Shown here one piece after another: positions 11,517 to 25,900 of a stretch of DNA of 64,000 bases; the stretch's first letter is position 1; every line of letters begins with the position of its first letter. Made by a program: the position numbers and the translations under genes. Source of the DNA: Varroa destructor (taxonomy: Eukaryota; Arthropoda; Arachnida; Mesostigmata; Varroidae). The notes under the pieces are model-generated. The model ran no database searches and was not told the origin of the DNA. It saw nothing but the letters and a program-made list of their open reading frames with translations. The stretch lies in NCBI RefSeq assembly GCF_002443255.2, contig NW_019211457.1, positions 39,531,126 to 39,595,125 of the forward strand. The letters run 5' to 3'.

Positions 11517-11834
11517 TCCGAACCGTGTAAATCGCTGTCTTGTACTGTCGATGGTGATGATTTTAGTTTTCCTTATACACTTGTTTCCTTTGGCATCGAA
11601 GAAACAGCAGTGGTATCCACGGTCGCGCAACTGGGCGCGTTAGTGTCTGTCACTACAGACGAATGGTTTCTACGACGTAACCACGATCCGGTAATGCAGT
11701 AGTCGTCAGTTGAAATGCGCGCGATAGGGTAGTACATCTTTTATTCTCGTCTAGAACACCATCAATCACAGGAGCAGAAAGTGATGGAGCAAAAGGCGAG
11801 GGCTCGCACATGTGGGGGCCGGGTGAGCGTAGTA

Positions 11835-11867
11835 GCGAGCGAGCGAGCGAGCGAGCGAGCGATCGAG
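11835..11867. repeat. Tetranucleotide microsatellite (GAGC)n
   Basis: About seven GAGC units followed by one GATC variant. Confidence 0.95.
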
Positions 11868-14761
11868 TTCCAAGAAACAAGCAAGCGGTCAGCGTATCAT
11901 ACGAAACCGAAACTGTTACCTAAATTGGAGCTACTTTATAATATCGTATCTGGCTGCTGTTAGATACAGCCGCTGGCCGCCGCCGCCGCCGGGCAGTAAA
12001 CGGCGGATACTAAGTGCTACCTTATTTTTTTGCGCGCAGGTCGTCCACGCATATACCGGACAGCAATTGCAACACTAAATTATCCAAAATGTTCGGCAGC
12101 GGGAAGGCAAGGGCAACGGGCAAAGGGATAACGGAAATCATCAGTTAATGGTGGAAGCTGTCACTAACACCGACAGTAAAACGGACTATTGCAAAGGACT
12201 GTTTTTTTTTTTGGAATACTGTTGCTTCTACTTGTACCGCGTTTGTAGTCACATGTGAGCATCTTCGGCCTTTTCTCTGTGGAAGCAGGCCAAAATAAAG
12301 TACTTTTATCACGACTTTATTTTATCATAAGGCAATGATTGTTTATGACTAGCGCATCGATGCTAGTTTCCGCCGAAGTTTCCGACACGGCTTTGGATGA
12401 AGCGATCCGTTTCACCGTTCGATCACGCTGCGACTATTGTCTACTTACAGGTATAAAAACTGCATGGAAGCATTGTTAAAACTATTAACTGCAGCTATAA
12501 ATTGTAGCATTTGCCCCTGCCGTCCTAATTGTATGACTAGTAGTGTGACATTGTGTTCCTGATAGGTTTGTCACATATGTTTAAAGCTTACGTTATTCAT
12601 TAACTAAAATAATTCGTGTCGGCCGTGAATTTTGAACAGTTTGGTCAGAAACAGAGAGTTCTGTGACCCTTAAAGCTAACCAGGACACAATTGCGAGCAG
12701 TTATTAAATAGTGCTTGTTTGAAGACATATCACATACTGAACCTTGTTAAGGTTTGAGAAGCTGACCTTGTTCCCTAGTGTGGCGTGCGTGAAACACCGA
12801 ACATCTAAGGGCATCACGGACCTTTTATAGCTCTCTCTAAAAGTGCTAAACACATTTGATTCCATTAGGGAACCTCACGGAAGACAAAATTCGGTATACT
12901 ATTTAATAGGCTAGATTCTCGTTTACTATCGAAATTAACCAGGACACAGAGCTTTTTCTATTCGATATTTATTATGTTTTATAATTATCTGTGCATAGAG
13001 AGTGCTTCGGTTTCTGCCTTAGTGAGCAAGATATAACATGCACTAATTGATTCTACTGGTATAACTTAAAGGTGGATATGTTTATTTTAATTACAGTTGT
13101 CGTTTCTTATCGATATTTGGCTTATTACTACGAAAATTAGAGAAGTTACTTCGATACGACCGAAACAAGCGATGAGCACCACCAACCAGATGAATCTTGA
13201 ATTGAGTTTAAAGATGCCGTTGCATTGAATTTGTCTCAACTTACCGATATTTTATGCTTGAGTGCCAATACTCTCCCTGGTCGTAATGTATACAAACTAT
13301 ACCATTATTGGCCATCACGCGTCCAACGGATAACCTAGAGTTTCATTCAGGTGTAAGACTACGCGTCGCACAAAAGCTGTTCTGTCGTGGACATTAGTAG
13401 TAAAGTGTCGCAGAATTAGAAAAGATCGTAAGTCTTTGTCGTAATTGAAAGTTACACGTTTGAGAAGAAAAAAAACCTGCAATATGCACAAACATATTAA
13501 GCAGCGCCGCCGTTCATGCAACGGTACCCAAAACGTGTTTGTGGCACCCTAGGTTAGGTAGGCATTCAATGTGTTGTCTAGACGCGAACGGACCTCTAAA
13601 GGCGACGCTGCATCATGAACGGATTGCAGTACTCACGGAATAGAGCGAAGGAAGTAACAAAAGCTTACCTTTGATGAACACGTACCCATGCACTCCAAAG
13701 GCAATAATCGTGTCAAACCAAGTTCGATCGATCTTGGTTCGCTGTATTTTTCAAACAATTTGACATATTCAGCCTTAACCAGCCATATTCAGCATTTGTA
13801 TAATTTTTTTCAACACATTTTTAATTATAAATTTATTAAAAATTAAGCTAAAGGTTAAAAAATTTAGATGATCATAATAGAGAGAATGACTCAACTCAGT
13901 AAAATAGTCGATGTGTGATAAATGTTTGTTGATATAAACACAATAGAACTACTTACTAAACGTTTTCTTCGTATTCGGTACATTGCCTTTAGCCCCGTTT
14001 GAGCGTATTGCCTGAAAGGATATCTTTTGTTAGGGTAGCACTAAAAACAGAATTACGTTATTACTGGAGGGCATAGCGGCAGGATTGTGTATACATGATA
14101 TATTCAAGTGTGGAGATATTGCGCTAAAAAATACTGAAAAAGCTTTATGTGAAGAGCAGAAATACGTGAGAGGCATGTAAGGTTCCCAAAGCAGACTTGA
14201 TTAAATGAGCATATATTCGTTCAAGATGAGGAAATATGGAGTTTGTACAGTATACGACTGTCTGGGATGCTGTGTCAACGGTCGAAAATAGGGACCGCTA
14301 ATTATTTTGTTGTAACGTTTAGGCGGAGATGAACAAACCGACAGAGTTGCGCACGCCTTTTAACTGCAAAAATGTATGTATTTGTCCATATATCGAATTA
14401 TCGTATCGATGAGACTGTATAGCCGAAATATAATATTCTAGCTTTGGCGAGAAGCTTTAATAATATACGATCTCTTCTACAGCGCTCTTCATAGCTTATT
14501 TGTACATATTGTTAGGTCTAATAACATATCAGTACGGTAGGTTAGGTTAGTTACATTGTCTTAATTTAAAAATAGATATTTTCTATTTGATACGAAACGT
14601 GTGTGAATATGTATGTATATAGATATTGATCATCTTGAACCAACGACTCCAGCGTTCTTAAGCGAGTACCAAATACTTTAAAGCAGCCATCTAAATCGGA
14701 TTCATGTTTTACCCAGATACTTGTGTGATAATATCAGGGTAAATTAATCGAATTTCTGGTG

Positions 14762-14826
14762 TAAGCTGGCATACGGATTCGGTATGGCGGGGACCCAATC
14801 CATCTAACTCGCTGAGCTAATCCTAC
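14762..14826 (-). repeat. tRNA-like fragment, probable SINE remnant
   Basis: The minus strand reads a good RNA polymerase III A-box (TAGCTCAGCGAG) about 30 bases before a partial B-box (CCGAATCC). The acceptor and T stems do not pair, so this is not a functional tRNA. tRNA-derived SINE heads look like this, but no SINE body was identified. Confidence 0.35.
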
Positions 14827-16643
14827 TCCCGCTAGTAGCTTCCTTAGATGCACGTCTCGCCACCTTTTGAGTCTATTCTTAGGGCAACATCACCTCGAAA
14901 GGACTTGTGCTAGTTTTTTACCAGAGGTAATGAGAGATGTTACGTTGCCACTGAACAATATATAACGGCTCAGCGGTCACCTTCAGTTAGATCGGCCTGA
15001 CGGATATTCTGCTGCTTACGAAACATTGTCTTTGAAGTCAACGACTCTTTTTAACACCGGCCAGCTGTGCTTGCTCCTTTGAAATGTTTAGGATCTTGAG
15101 AAGAAAAGCTAGTCGATACTGGCTTCATTAAACATCCATTGGCGATGTCGACTGTCATATGTATGCAAGCATTTTTAGCAGAAGATAAAAAGGTCATTAA
15201 CCAATTACTTTCGGACCAATAAAATAGATCTTCACCTATGTAGATTTTATTTCAATTTTTCCAAAACAGAAGAGGCAATAACACTTGAAATTTGGAACCA
15301 TCATTTCTTTTCCTGAATTTCTACCTAACGACATTTGGAGTCTTCTATCCGCCGCTTCCAAACAGAACTCGAGTACATGAACATATAAAAGATATAGGTA
15401 ACGAAATCCTGGAGTACAGATGACCGTGGTGTCTCTTCGATATACATCAAATGTTGAGCAGCTGAGTACGACGGTATATTAACGAGGTACTACTTAACAC
15501 TTTATAGTCTTATTCTACGCCAATATGCCAGGGGCAAAAAAGATCGGATAAGTAAAAAAAAAAACAGGCGACTCGACATCAAGTTGAGTATCGAGCTCGC
15601 GCTTCACCGCGCGTTCCTCTGCCGACACAACCTTCAGTTTAATATGAGCCCATTTTTTCTGGATGAGGTAGTATAGGATTACATTTACTATAAGTTTAAA
15701 TTCGGCCATTTAGCCAACGTTATGGAAATAACCTTCACAAGCACTACATTCTAGTTAAAGCAAAATCACTTATTTCTTTTTTTCATCACGCTGGACATGA
15801 AGCAGCGGGGTTTGACCTAGCGAGGTAGACCAGTGGTTTTGGCAAAGTCAACTTGCCTTAGGTCAGCTAAATGCCAAACTGAAAATACGCTATTTAGCAT
15901 TATAACCTATAGGAAAACTAGGTTATTCAAAAGCAAAAAAAGAGTGAGGCTTTTCAGGCTCAGGTATACAGGAAATGCGCTACGACCAAAACGCTATTCT
16001 GATCGTATTTATTAATTTTTTTCTTCTCAAAATATCATTATTTAACTTTTACAGTACGTTTGGTGATTATAAGCTTGTAACTAGAATACTCTGAAGCGTA
16101 CCTCGAGAGATATCTGGTTTATCATCATTCTCCACGCCTTGATATCATTATCATTTATTCGCGTGTTATTCTATAATTATTATTACAGGCAAAGAAGATC
16201 TCAAAGGACATGTCGTAGTCGGCCTATTATCATGAGATACTTTAACTACGTTACCGATTTTCCGGAGCCTGATTCCACCAAAATTTCGCATCGTGAATGA
16301 AGTGAAATGAGCAAATAGAATTTAAAGTACGTTTCACCTGAGAAGACATAGTATTGTAACAATGAAGTTAGTTCGAGTTTCGAGTCATATCTTCTTCTTA
16401 CAGTCTCTAGGCTTTAACGATGTCTGAAGTTACTTAACAAACAATAATAGATATTTTTGGTTCGTTCATGACAAAAACCGTCTAATATGGGACTCAGCAC
16501 AGAGCTTTTGCACATACTTCATAGCCAATGTGAAAGCATTAAAGATATATAAGCGACGATAACGGACGTCTTTCCTCTTGAATGCCTATAACGACTGCAA
16601 TATGTTTGCCTAAAGTATCCTTTGTACTGAGCGAAGATGATGG

Positions 16644-16677
16644 TGTCAGGGTGAAGATCCTCTTCCGATCCCTGACA
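16644..16677. other. Short strong hairpin
   Basis: TGTCAGGG pairs with CCCTGACA (8 bp perfect), and inside it GAAGA pairs with TCTTC around a 3-base loop. The whole is 34 bases, too short for a typical miRNA precursor. Function unknown. Confidence 0.6.
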
Positions 16678-17280
16678 TTATTAGCGATCCCACCATATTG
16701 TTTCTCTTCTGGCTAAAATCGCCGCTAATAATATTTGTATTTAGCTGAGTTCCTCTCTTGAAAGACACCTTAATTTCATGACGACCCACGTAAGTCCTAA
16801 ACTCGTAAACCATTGTCTATATAACATCCACATATATTTTTGGGTTGCCATAGTCTAAATAATAACTTGATACGATCTTATTAATGTTTGTTAAGTAGGC
16901 TTAGAAAATAGCTTGCATTGGAGGCTTCAGTACTCAGAAAACCGAGTATCATAGTGATTTATGTTTGTTCCACAAGACATCACATAGTAGTAAGTCGACC
17001 GACGTTGCCCTCTCATTTCTAGAATCTCCTGCGTGAAATCGACTGAATTCCGCCACCAAACCCATGTGTTTTTAGCAATTCCTCTCCATCTCTCTATCTG
17101 ATCGGGTAAGATACAGACGAATCAGACCCAATTAAATTACCAGTAAGCTAAAGACTTCAATTCTATCGTCTCCCCTTGGCAACATTCATGAATGCTACAC
17201 GTTGTTGACTTGTAGTTCGGCTACATATCATCCATTCGTATCAGCATCAACCCTTACTTATCCTGGATGGTTCAACTTAG

Positions 17281-19220
17281 TTAGTTGATTTTGCTGTTCC
17301 CGGAACTCCGCCGTCCCAGTGCTCTATGAAACGCGAGGCACAACGCCTGACTGTTTCTGAGTGGGGAAGCTTTTCTCCACTCGCTTCCTATCAAAAGCAA
17401 GAGGCCTGCGTTTCTCAGCTCTTGCAACCTCCATCGAATCCGTTTGGACCTAGCAACTCGCACATAGAGCCAAGAGGAATCAGGCCAAGCGGCTCGACTT
17501 CCATCAACGACGAAGAAGGTGACTGCGATTCGACTGGCGCTGCTGCGGCTGCTGCAGATCGTTTGGTTCGGTCAATAAAAAGTCCGAAAGGCGCGGTACA
17601 GTGAAGAAACTCGAGCGGCAAATCTTATTTGGCAATTATTCCACCTCCATGGATTGGGCAGAGCGATGGCGGCGAACGGCCGCGGGCAAGTGAGCCCATG
17701 ATGAGCTAGGCCCCTGCAGCAAATGCTAGTGGCGGCCAGACGCAGATTTGAACGTGGGCAGGGCTGGCAGCGCAGGCTAGCAACTGGAAGAAAATCCTAG
17801 GAACAAGCGTAAGAAGCGAGAGAGTCATAGGGAGAGCAATAGGTGCAGTCGTAGTTGAACCAGTTGTGGATAGAAAGCGGACGAATTAGCCGTTTTGACT
17901 CGTTTAAGGCTTCTCCAGACAGTACGGCTGCTAGCCTTGTGTCGACTAGGACAAGGACTACTATTTCTACTACGTTCGTTTAACCTCTCTGTACTTTTTC
18001 GAGTCTATAGCGAAATGCAGAACAGCTTTGAACGAGAGCTCCGTAGATGCCTGGCAGGCAAAGGCGAACAGGCCTGCAGGGGTTACGTCTGAGGGGGACT
18101 GGGTGATGGAATGAGACGACATGAAGAAACACGGCCCCCTTGTTGGGATGCGGAATGACACGAGCGTAGAAATCACAAGTCACAAATAGCGCTGCTGCAA
18201 CGGCTCCTGAGATAGATCGAGATACAGCGAGCCGGAGCAAGGCAGAGAGAGACGGAACTTCCAGCAGTCACAGAGGCGCGATGGACAGGCGATTGAGGTT
18301 ACACGGACGGTTGAGACTAGCAGAGGCGGTTGGGGCCAATTCAGACCCTCTACTTCCCCCTCTTAGCTTCCTTGCTTCGGCTCATGTCCCCTTTTTTCTG
18401 AGCGCCACGAACCGCCACTACCGCCATCCTTGTATTGCTTCCATGTCTTCTCGCTCAAGCCGGCTCTGAGCCGCTCGGCTTGGCTGTGCGCTCGAACGTT
18501 CTTTCCGCGATCCGCCATTGGAGCGCCTCACTTCCCGTGCTATTTTTCTTTTGCCTCTTTCTGGCAGGCACATTGGCTCTCTGCATCGGGGTGAGTTCAC
18601 CTCTACTCCATATAAAGAATGTACTGCGACGAGAGCCACAAGGTTCTTCTTGGCGATTCGATGGAGGCTAGCTGCTGGCTGTCGTGTCGTTAGAGAGAGG
18701 CAGATAAGCAAGCTCATATAATTGCTTTCAGCAAGCTACACTTCTTTTTCCAGCTAGGAGGACCTTTTTTCGATGAAGACGATGAGGACTTGCCATCTAC
18801 TTGCTGAAACCAACTGCCTACCGAACTGGCATTTGGGCTTCTGCTGCTGTTCTGCTTACATCGTCTGTGCGGTCGTTTCACTCGACTTTCTCCGCTGCCG
18901 CTGCTATTGCTGCTGCCCACGCTGAGAGCAAAAGCGGATGAGTTCCCGCTGAGATACTTGCTCCGAAAAGAGACGAAAAATAGGAAAAAAGCCATCCGAG
19001 AGGGATCGAGCAGACGGAATGAAAAGGAGCATCAAGAAAGAACGAGTCACACACATGAGTGCCTGCTATACACCCTATACTTCACTGTTACTACGAAGTA
19101 ACTATTATGGCTGTAGAGGCAGTGGGACTTCCAGAATGGCCCATTATAGAACGATCCTTCTCTGCGAACGGTCTCACCAACGTATAAAGGAACACGTGAC
19201 TTATAATGGCAGCTGATAGT
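17281..19220. other. GC/CpG-richer block, no gene recognised
   Basis: Composition changes abruptly from AT-rich sequence at about 17,280. Many overlapping frames of 60-100 codons occur on both strands, none with a recognisable domain or coherent exon structure. Confidence 0.5.
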
Positions 19221-19979
19221 GTTTAGACGCATTTAGCGCCAGTTTAACAATCTAGCGTTGTTAATTCGCGCGACTAGCCTAGCTAATTATTGACTTACAT
19301 GATGATCAGTCAATATGATAATGTATATCTTTCCTGGTTTTCGTAATTTCGTTTTTTTTTTTCGAACAAATTTTATAGCTCTGGGTGCAGAGTCATGGAG
19401 TGTCGGTTTATTGGTACTGAAAAGTATTATTCAATCTAGTGATAGACATAATCATGTAATGATTTAGAAGTAAGCAGACGTCATCTGGAAAGATTTTAAA
19501 CGAAAACAAACAAAAATAGTTTTTTTTTTCTGTGTCCAACGTCATAATGTTAGTATAACATAGCATAATGAGATAATCTGTTTACGGGGAGATAAGGAAT
19601 CGCGCAGTCAAATTGACTCGTTTGATTCAATTGTTAAAACTTAGGTAGAAGCTAGAAACAGACTTCGGTTTGCCCTGCAAAGCACAGAGTATTTGTATTA
19701 CCATTTTTCTTGTTTGTATACTAAACTATTTCTGTTATTCGCCCGCTTACTTTTGTAGATCTCTGAATATTTACATTCATTAACTTTTCTGCTCAGTAAC
19801 TAATTAATTACTTCAAGATATTAGGTCCAGAACATTCACTAACATCATACGGATAGCAGGCCTTACACCAAGAATGTGGTGAACCTTTCAAAAGCTGAAG
19901 TGGGAATAAATATAGCTCTGTGCGGTTTTTCTGTTGGTGTCATCAGACCTGCCTCCTTTCTTTATGTGAATAAGGCCAT

Positions 19980-22900
19980 CCTTGCCAGAAGCCTATTGCT
20001 TTTTCCTATCAGTTATTCGTTCTCCATCTGCTGCCCGCTCACCTGGCACTTCACTTCTTTTACCCGTTAAGCTACTGTCTCGCTCATTGGGTACAGTTTC
20101 GCGAGGATCTTCCTTGCGTCAATTGGGCGCTCACCCTTTCCGAGATAGGCAAGAAAGCCGGTAGTTACCGCCGCTTTCAAATAAGAGGGCTCGTTGGTCG
20201 AGGGTTAAGCAGTTGAGCAGAACAGTGGCACGCAGACGCGTCTGCCTACCTACAAAGCAGCACGAACAGCAGCAGCGGTGGAGTGATCTGGCCCTTTTTG
20301 GCAAGAGGACAGTTCAGTAACGGCGGCGAGAGCTGCAGCGGTCCGAACGTCTCCCGATCGTCTCGTCGTTTTTTCTGTTGATGCTGGCGGCCAAGGTGGT
20401 GTGTTGACGACTAAACGTGAGCCGACCGGAAGACGGTATCTTCTTTCATTTCTTCCCATTTCTTGTCCCGACGTATCTCCACCTACAGGCCGTATTTCGA
20501 ACCCGAGTCACGGCTGCGCAGTTGGCCCTTGAGGATGACAAAGACCTCCTAATCGCTGGTGGCGTTAGGCCCATCGCCATGCAGAATGATGCTGGACGAA
20601 AGGGATGGAACAGCGTTAGCTAAAGGAAGAAAAACCCTAGTCACTGTTGGGAAGCGAGCGGCTTCCTGCCAGGGATATGGCGACTTCTGGGATCAGGAAG
20701 AGGTGAGTGAGAAGGGGTCTTTTTAGAAGGCGAAGAACTTAAGGGTTTAGTTGTGCTATCGGACGGTGTGAGATGGGAAGGGCTAGACGCCCATTGCAAG
20801 CGGAGCGATGGTAGCCGGATAGCCGGCAAGCCGTTTGGTCCTAGCCAGACTGGGAGCCCCAGCGAGTCAGGCAAATCACCGTCATCCCTTTCGTCCGTCT
20901 GTCCGCTTAACTACATCACAGCATACCATAGGATCCCTTATTTGAACTTCATTTTCTCGTTTGTTTCTCGGCGTTCCCTGTCCCCCAGAATTTTTTCATC
21001 CACTACGTTACCCTAGAAATAACAGGCTACGAAGTTGTGGGGCAGCGCGCAGCAGAACGGTTCTGTTAGACGGCCTTTCGGCCAGCAAGTTAGCCGGAAT
21101 AATACAGCTAGGCGTTTCAAGCCGCGCTCCCATGCTTCCGTACTTCTACTGCTTTTTCTATCGGTTGCGGCAACCCCGATAGTCGCGAGCGTAGTGGTAG
21201 ATGTAAGCGTAGTAGCGGCAGCCTGCCTTTGCCATCACTGTCATCGTCTATGGCGATAACCTCAGCTGCAAAAGCTCCACGATGGTCGAAGGGAAGCGAG
21301 ACACACAAAGACGGGTGGCGAACGACAGACTGACCGACCGAGCGGTGCAAGTAGTGACGGCAACGTTTTTAAAAGTATAATGCGTCGTTTCGACGAATGA
21401 GCGCGACCGAACCGATGCAGGGGAGGAACGAACGAAAGGACGACAAGGGCCACGGCGATGGGAAGGACAAGTTGCGACTGTACTTCTACTAAAGTCGATG
21501 ACGATGGTAGTAGCAGGCAACGCTCCGTCGATTGAGTCCCTGCACGACGTAAGCGGCAGCCAGTTTGCGCAGAACTGCACAGGAGGCTACGAGAGTGAAG
21601 GCTGCCTACCAACTTTTCGTTGCTAAACGCCAACCGAGAACGAAGCTCAATGGTGAGCAAGGAAAAACGGCAGGGGGGCAAAGAGGGCTTTCGGATCGTC
21701 CTTTCTCAAACAGGATAGCCGACAAGCCTAACCAGCCAGTCAGCCAGCTCGGCACGATTCAACTCCTCTCCTGTTTCTATCTTTTTCACTGCGGACTTGA
21801 AGCTCGGGCTAGGCTTTTCGCACATCTTCCTTGGCTACATTCTGCTGATCTGCGCTTTGCAATCTCGCTCCTCGTTGGGTCGGTGAATGGAACGATTTGG
21901 CTGATGAACTCATCGGACGACGAAGCAAAGATGCAGAGTTGGAAAGGCGCATAGGGAGCAAGCTGTGAGCCAACGGAAGGAGAATCAGATAGACGTGTAT
22001 GCAAAAGACGAGAAAAGACGCTATTTCGTACCCCACTGTGTAGAGCACAATAGTGAAAGCCGGTTCAAACAAGAAAAGCATCGGCGAAAGACGAGTAGCA
22101 TAGAATGGCGGAAGATAACGTTGCATGCTGTCCATTTTCCTTCTTGTCGACTTCCTCATTCGGCCGCTCGACGTATCTGTCGAGACTAAATTTAGTCATC
22201 ATCTTCTGTTCTCCCTGCTCTCCTTCAAAGATCTTTTTTCGTTCACGTTTTGTTCAAATAAAAGAACGTTGTTCGTTGAACACCAAAGGTAAGTAGAAGC
22301 CGCTGCTATTGTTACGACTATAGATGGGAGGTAAAATGCTAGTGGAGATCGGGTGAAGCAGGTTAGATGTGGAGCAACGTTGCGCAGTTAAGGAACATGA
22401 ACGCTTGAACAAGTCGCTTTCTTGCTCGTTGGACGCTGCCAAATCGCTGGCACAGAAGAACATCCTTAAGGACAAGATGGCAGGACGTGTGGGGACAGAG
22501 CGCCACTGGGCGTCATCCTTCAATCCACGATGGCAGACGTCTGAGGCTGATGAGACTTTAATAACCTCTGAGCTCTTTTACACTCGCGAACCCCACAGCC
22601 AGCCAGCCAAGCTAAGTACCGGGTTTGTTGGCGATCCCACTATTCGGCTGTCTTTGCAACTTCGTACCTTTGACGCACGCACATCAGCTTAGTTCGGTGC
22701 GTCCACCGCCGACTGGGCCTTCTTTCTGGTACGCTTCAGGCAAGCTATAACACTTTGCAGACGTGTATTATTGAACGCCAGTGAGAGGCCGCCTTATCGT
22801 GTACCGGCGTGAAATGTGTTTACTGCTTCTTCAATGTACCTGCCATACGAAACACCTGAAGCGATGTCGTCCGCCGATTAAGTTTGTATGTATCGTCGTA

Positions 22901-25900
22901 GAAACGTCGCGAGCTTCCATTCAGGCTTGTGTTAGGACTAGCTTGAGTGGGCTCGAATGCTTTGCTGTTACTGTAATAGCCGCTTGCCATCAATGCCAAC
23001 AGCCGTCAGCTAAATCGTCAGTGGCGGCAGCAGCAACAGCTCTTAATGTGACTGCTCTCAGAATCTAGGAGAGCTGTTATTTCTTGGAGCCCACCGAACG
23101 GGATCATTCTAGCGATGGTCCATTTTCCGAGTCCCAAACTCCAAGTCCCGGGGACCCAAACTCAGTTAGGAGCATCGAGAGAAATTGGGAAAGCATAGCT
23201 ATATAGGCACTGGCAGTCAGCTGACGTCGTCACTTCTCATTCGTCAGTTGTATGATGCCGATATGCTATTTTCTATGAGTCGGCTCATATATCGGATCTT
23301 TTCCTGCGAGAATCGTAGTCGATATAATACAGGAGCCCATGCTGTAAGTCAGCATACTGCTATTGATACCGCAACCGTCTGGTATGCCTTTTTCGCTAGG
23401 AGAAACTTCTTTCTCTGCACCAATTGGTCCATTGTATTACGGCTGCTGCTGTTTCCCGCTTGTTTTTCTACACGCCTGGGCTGGACGCAACCCGATGGCT
23501 TGGGGGCCAACCGAGCAGACGGTCGGAGTATGGCCATTGGAGCATCGAGGCTTCGATACAGTCTGGGGCTAGCAACAGCTAAGGAGTAGGGAACCAGTAG
23601 TGAATAAAGCGGTGACGAAGTCGCCATTAGACAGAAACCTCTATTCGTACGACCGTTCTGTGGATGGCAGTGGGTTGTTATTATTATCAACTTGTTGTTG
23701 GTCGCTTTTTGCTTGTGCAACCGCCGCAACAGCAGCAGCAATGCCCGTTTGCCCGGGCTCTTTCCTCCATATGCTCTCTTCTTCCCATCCCAGTCCAAGC
23801 CAATCATAGAAGCTAGACGGCCTCTTCTCTCGTCGTCTTTTTGGGCTTCTTGTTTTCATCCAAATCACCCCTCACGCCGAATCGCCGAGTCTGCCTGCCA
23901 AAACCGCCCAGCTTACGTGAAACTCCAAGCCCAAGTCTTCGCCCCGGAGTCGCCACCATTTTCACCATCTCGGGGGATCTTCAATTGGCGGGCATAGCAG
24001 TGCCTGGCGCCTTAGTCCCGTCAGCGCCATCGCCTGTCGCTTCTTGTTGCCCCGTTCGGTTGGTTCCTTTCTGTTGCCGCTGGCCTCATATAGCCTCTCC
24101 ACGGACGCTCGTTTCCACTCGCCTGTCCCCATCCATACTTTCCTTTATTCTTCCCCAGTTGGACAGAAAAAGGCAAAAAGCCACGCGAATGTTGGCTGGC
24201 CAAATGGCTTGCCTAGCTTAGTGATTGTACATCTAGGGACGAGAGATGCTAGATTCAAGCTGCTGTAGTCCTTCGGGGAGAGGTTCTGCAGGGTTGACGT
24301 CAGGGTAGAAAATGGTGGTTAGGAAAAAGACTAAACGGCTATAAGGCAGCGGATAGAAAAGGATGTCGACCGGTTAGCCGCTTGCTTGGGTCGAGGGGTG
24401 CCGAAAGGGGTAGTAGCAACAGTAACAGGGGACAAGCTCTGGCGTCACTTTGCCATCCTACCCAGGCGAGCAATGAACGACGATAGAGAGATGGAAGAAA
24501 CAGCGTGCAAGGCAGGCGATGCCGACTTTATCAATATTCGTCTCACACGAAAGCCTCTACTCGCGCTCAACACAATCAGTCAGTAAATCGCAGTCACATT
24601 TGCTCACTGCCTTGCTTTCTGTTCGCTCTGAAACGTTCTCCAATGCAGCGACAGCAGCAAGCATACCAAACAGGGTATAGAAAGATCGTATCGAAGAGTG
24701 GGAAGCTTGACCCAAGCTAGCTGGTACGTCGGCTCCATTTCCGTACGGGCTTTGGCTGAAGCACAATGGGCGCGCCATGCAGCCGTAGTTCCATTCCTGC
24801 ATGTGTAGACTCATTTCTGCAAGAAAGCTCCTAGTGGCACTCAACTTAGTCAGTCAGTAAGTCGTACTCACATTTGCTTGCCACCCTGCTTGCTGTCCAC
24901 TTTGAAACATTTTCTTATATGGTAACAGCAGCGGGCATACCATACAGGGTATAGAAAAATATCATAAAAGGAGGCGAACTTTGGGAGGAAAGCTTGACCG
25001 ACCCTAGCTGGTACGTCAGCCTTACTTCAGTAAGTGCTTTGGCCGGAGGACAATGAAGGCAGCTCATAATGGGCGCACCGTGCATATGCAGCCTTATTCC
25101 TATAAGCATGCGGCACAATTGCTTGTTACCGGACGCTCTGAATTTCTACGAATACCCAAGCACTAACTGATTGAAGTCCTCTCTCATTGCTAGAAAGCCT
25201 TCAACGAGTCCGATTCAATATAAAGTGAACGCAGGGAAAATTCCGTCTGACAGCTCGTCTATTTGTAAGCTGCGCAAGATGCGAACGACTCTAGAAACGA
25301 GAACACGATCAGGACAGACAAAACGGTGGGGGATATGAATCTAAGTGAGACGGCTAGCTGAAGAGTGAGTCGTATCTTTAATGGCATATTTGGGCCATGG
25401 CACGTTATCGACCTAAGCGAACGCCGGCAACAACAAAGGTTCTCTGCAACATAGACACATGTGGCGTCTAGCATCGGACACCCTCATCTAGAGCAACTAA
25501 GCATCATTTTCAGCGTCTCATAAGCAAGCTTCTTATACCACAGGCTTTGAAGCGACTGGCCGACGGCCATATCAAGTAATGCGGAGGATTTGGGCGCGCC
25601 TTAGCCTTGATGTTCGACGAGATGCTGGGCCAAAGGACTGTACCCAGAGCTATGTAATGGACTAACGAGCTTCCTTGCCTAGCAGCAGACGGGCGGCGAG
25701 AGAACCCGTTATACAACATGGCTGTCCCGTGACAGGGCCCCAAAGAAAAGGAGGACTCACTAGAGCGGTCTTCATCAATTCTCAAACGGAACTATCCGCC
25801 CTCTTCGTCAACGCCCACCACGGATGGCGGAAAACCCTAGCACTCATTTTCAGTTAGCGGACGAGCAGCCAGTTTCACCGGCGGGTAAGCAGTTCTTCCA

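Larger units (their letters stand above)
11390..12060 (-). promoter_or_regulatory. Candidate promoter / 5' UTR region of the heme peroxidase gene
   Basis: A CpG-richer patch immediately upstream (minus strand) of the candidate start codon at 11459. It contains a GAT/GAC trinucleotide run at 11484-11516, a (GAGC)n run at 11835-11867 and a GCC run near 11974-11990. No convincing TATA or initiator pair could be fixed. The assignment rests on position and composition only. Confidence 0.25.
12061..17280. other. AT-rich stretch, no gene recognised
   Basis: About 5 kb of AT-rich sequence upstream of the peroxidase gene. It contains only short chance frames, one tRNA-like fragment (14762-14826) and one clear hairpin (16644-16677). 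Confidence 0.6.

Noticed and set aside
15665..15685. let-7-like word tgaggtagtat
   Set aside because: Only the seed region matches, the rest differs, and no precursor hairpin surrounds it.
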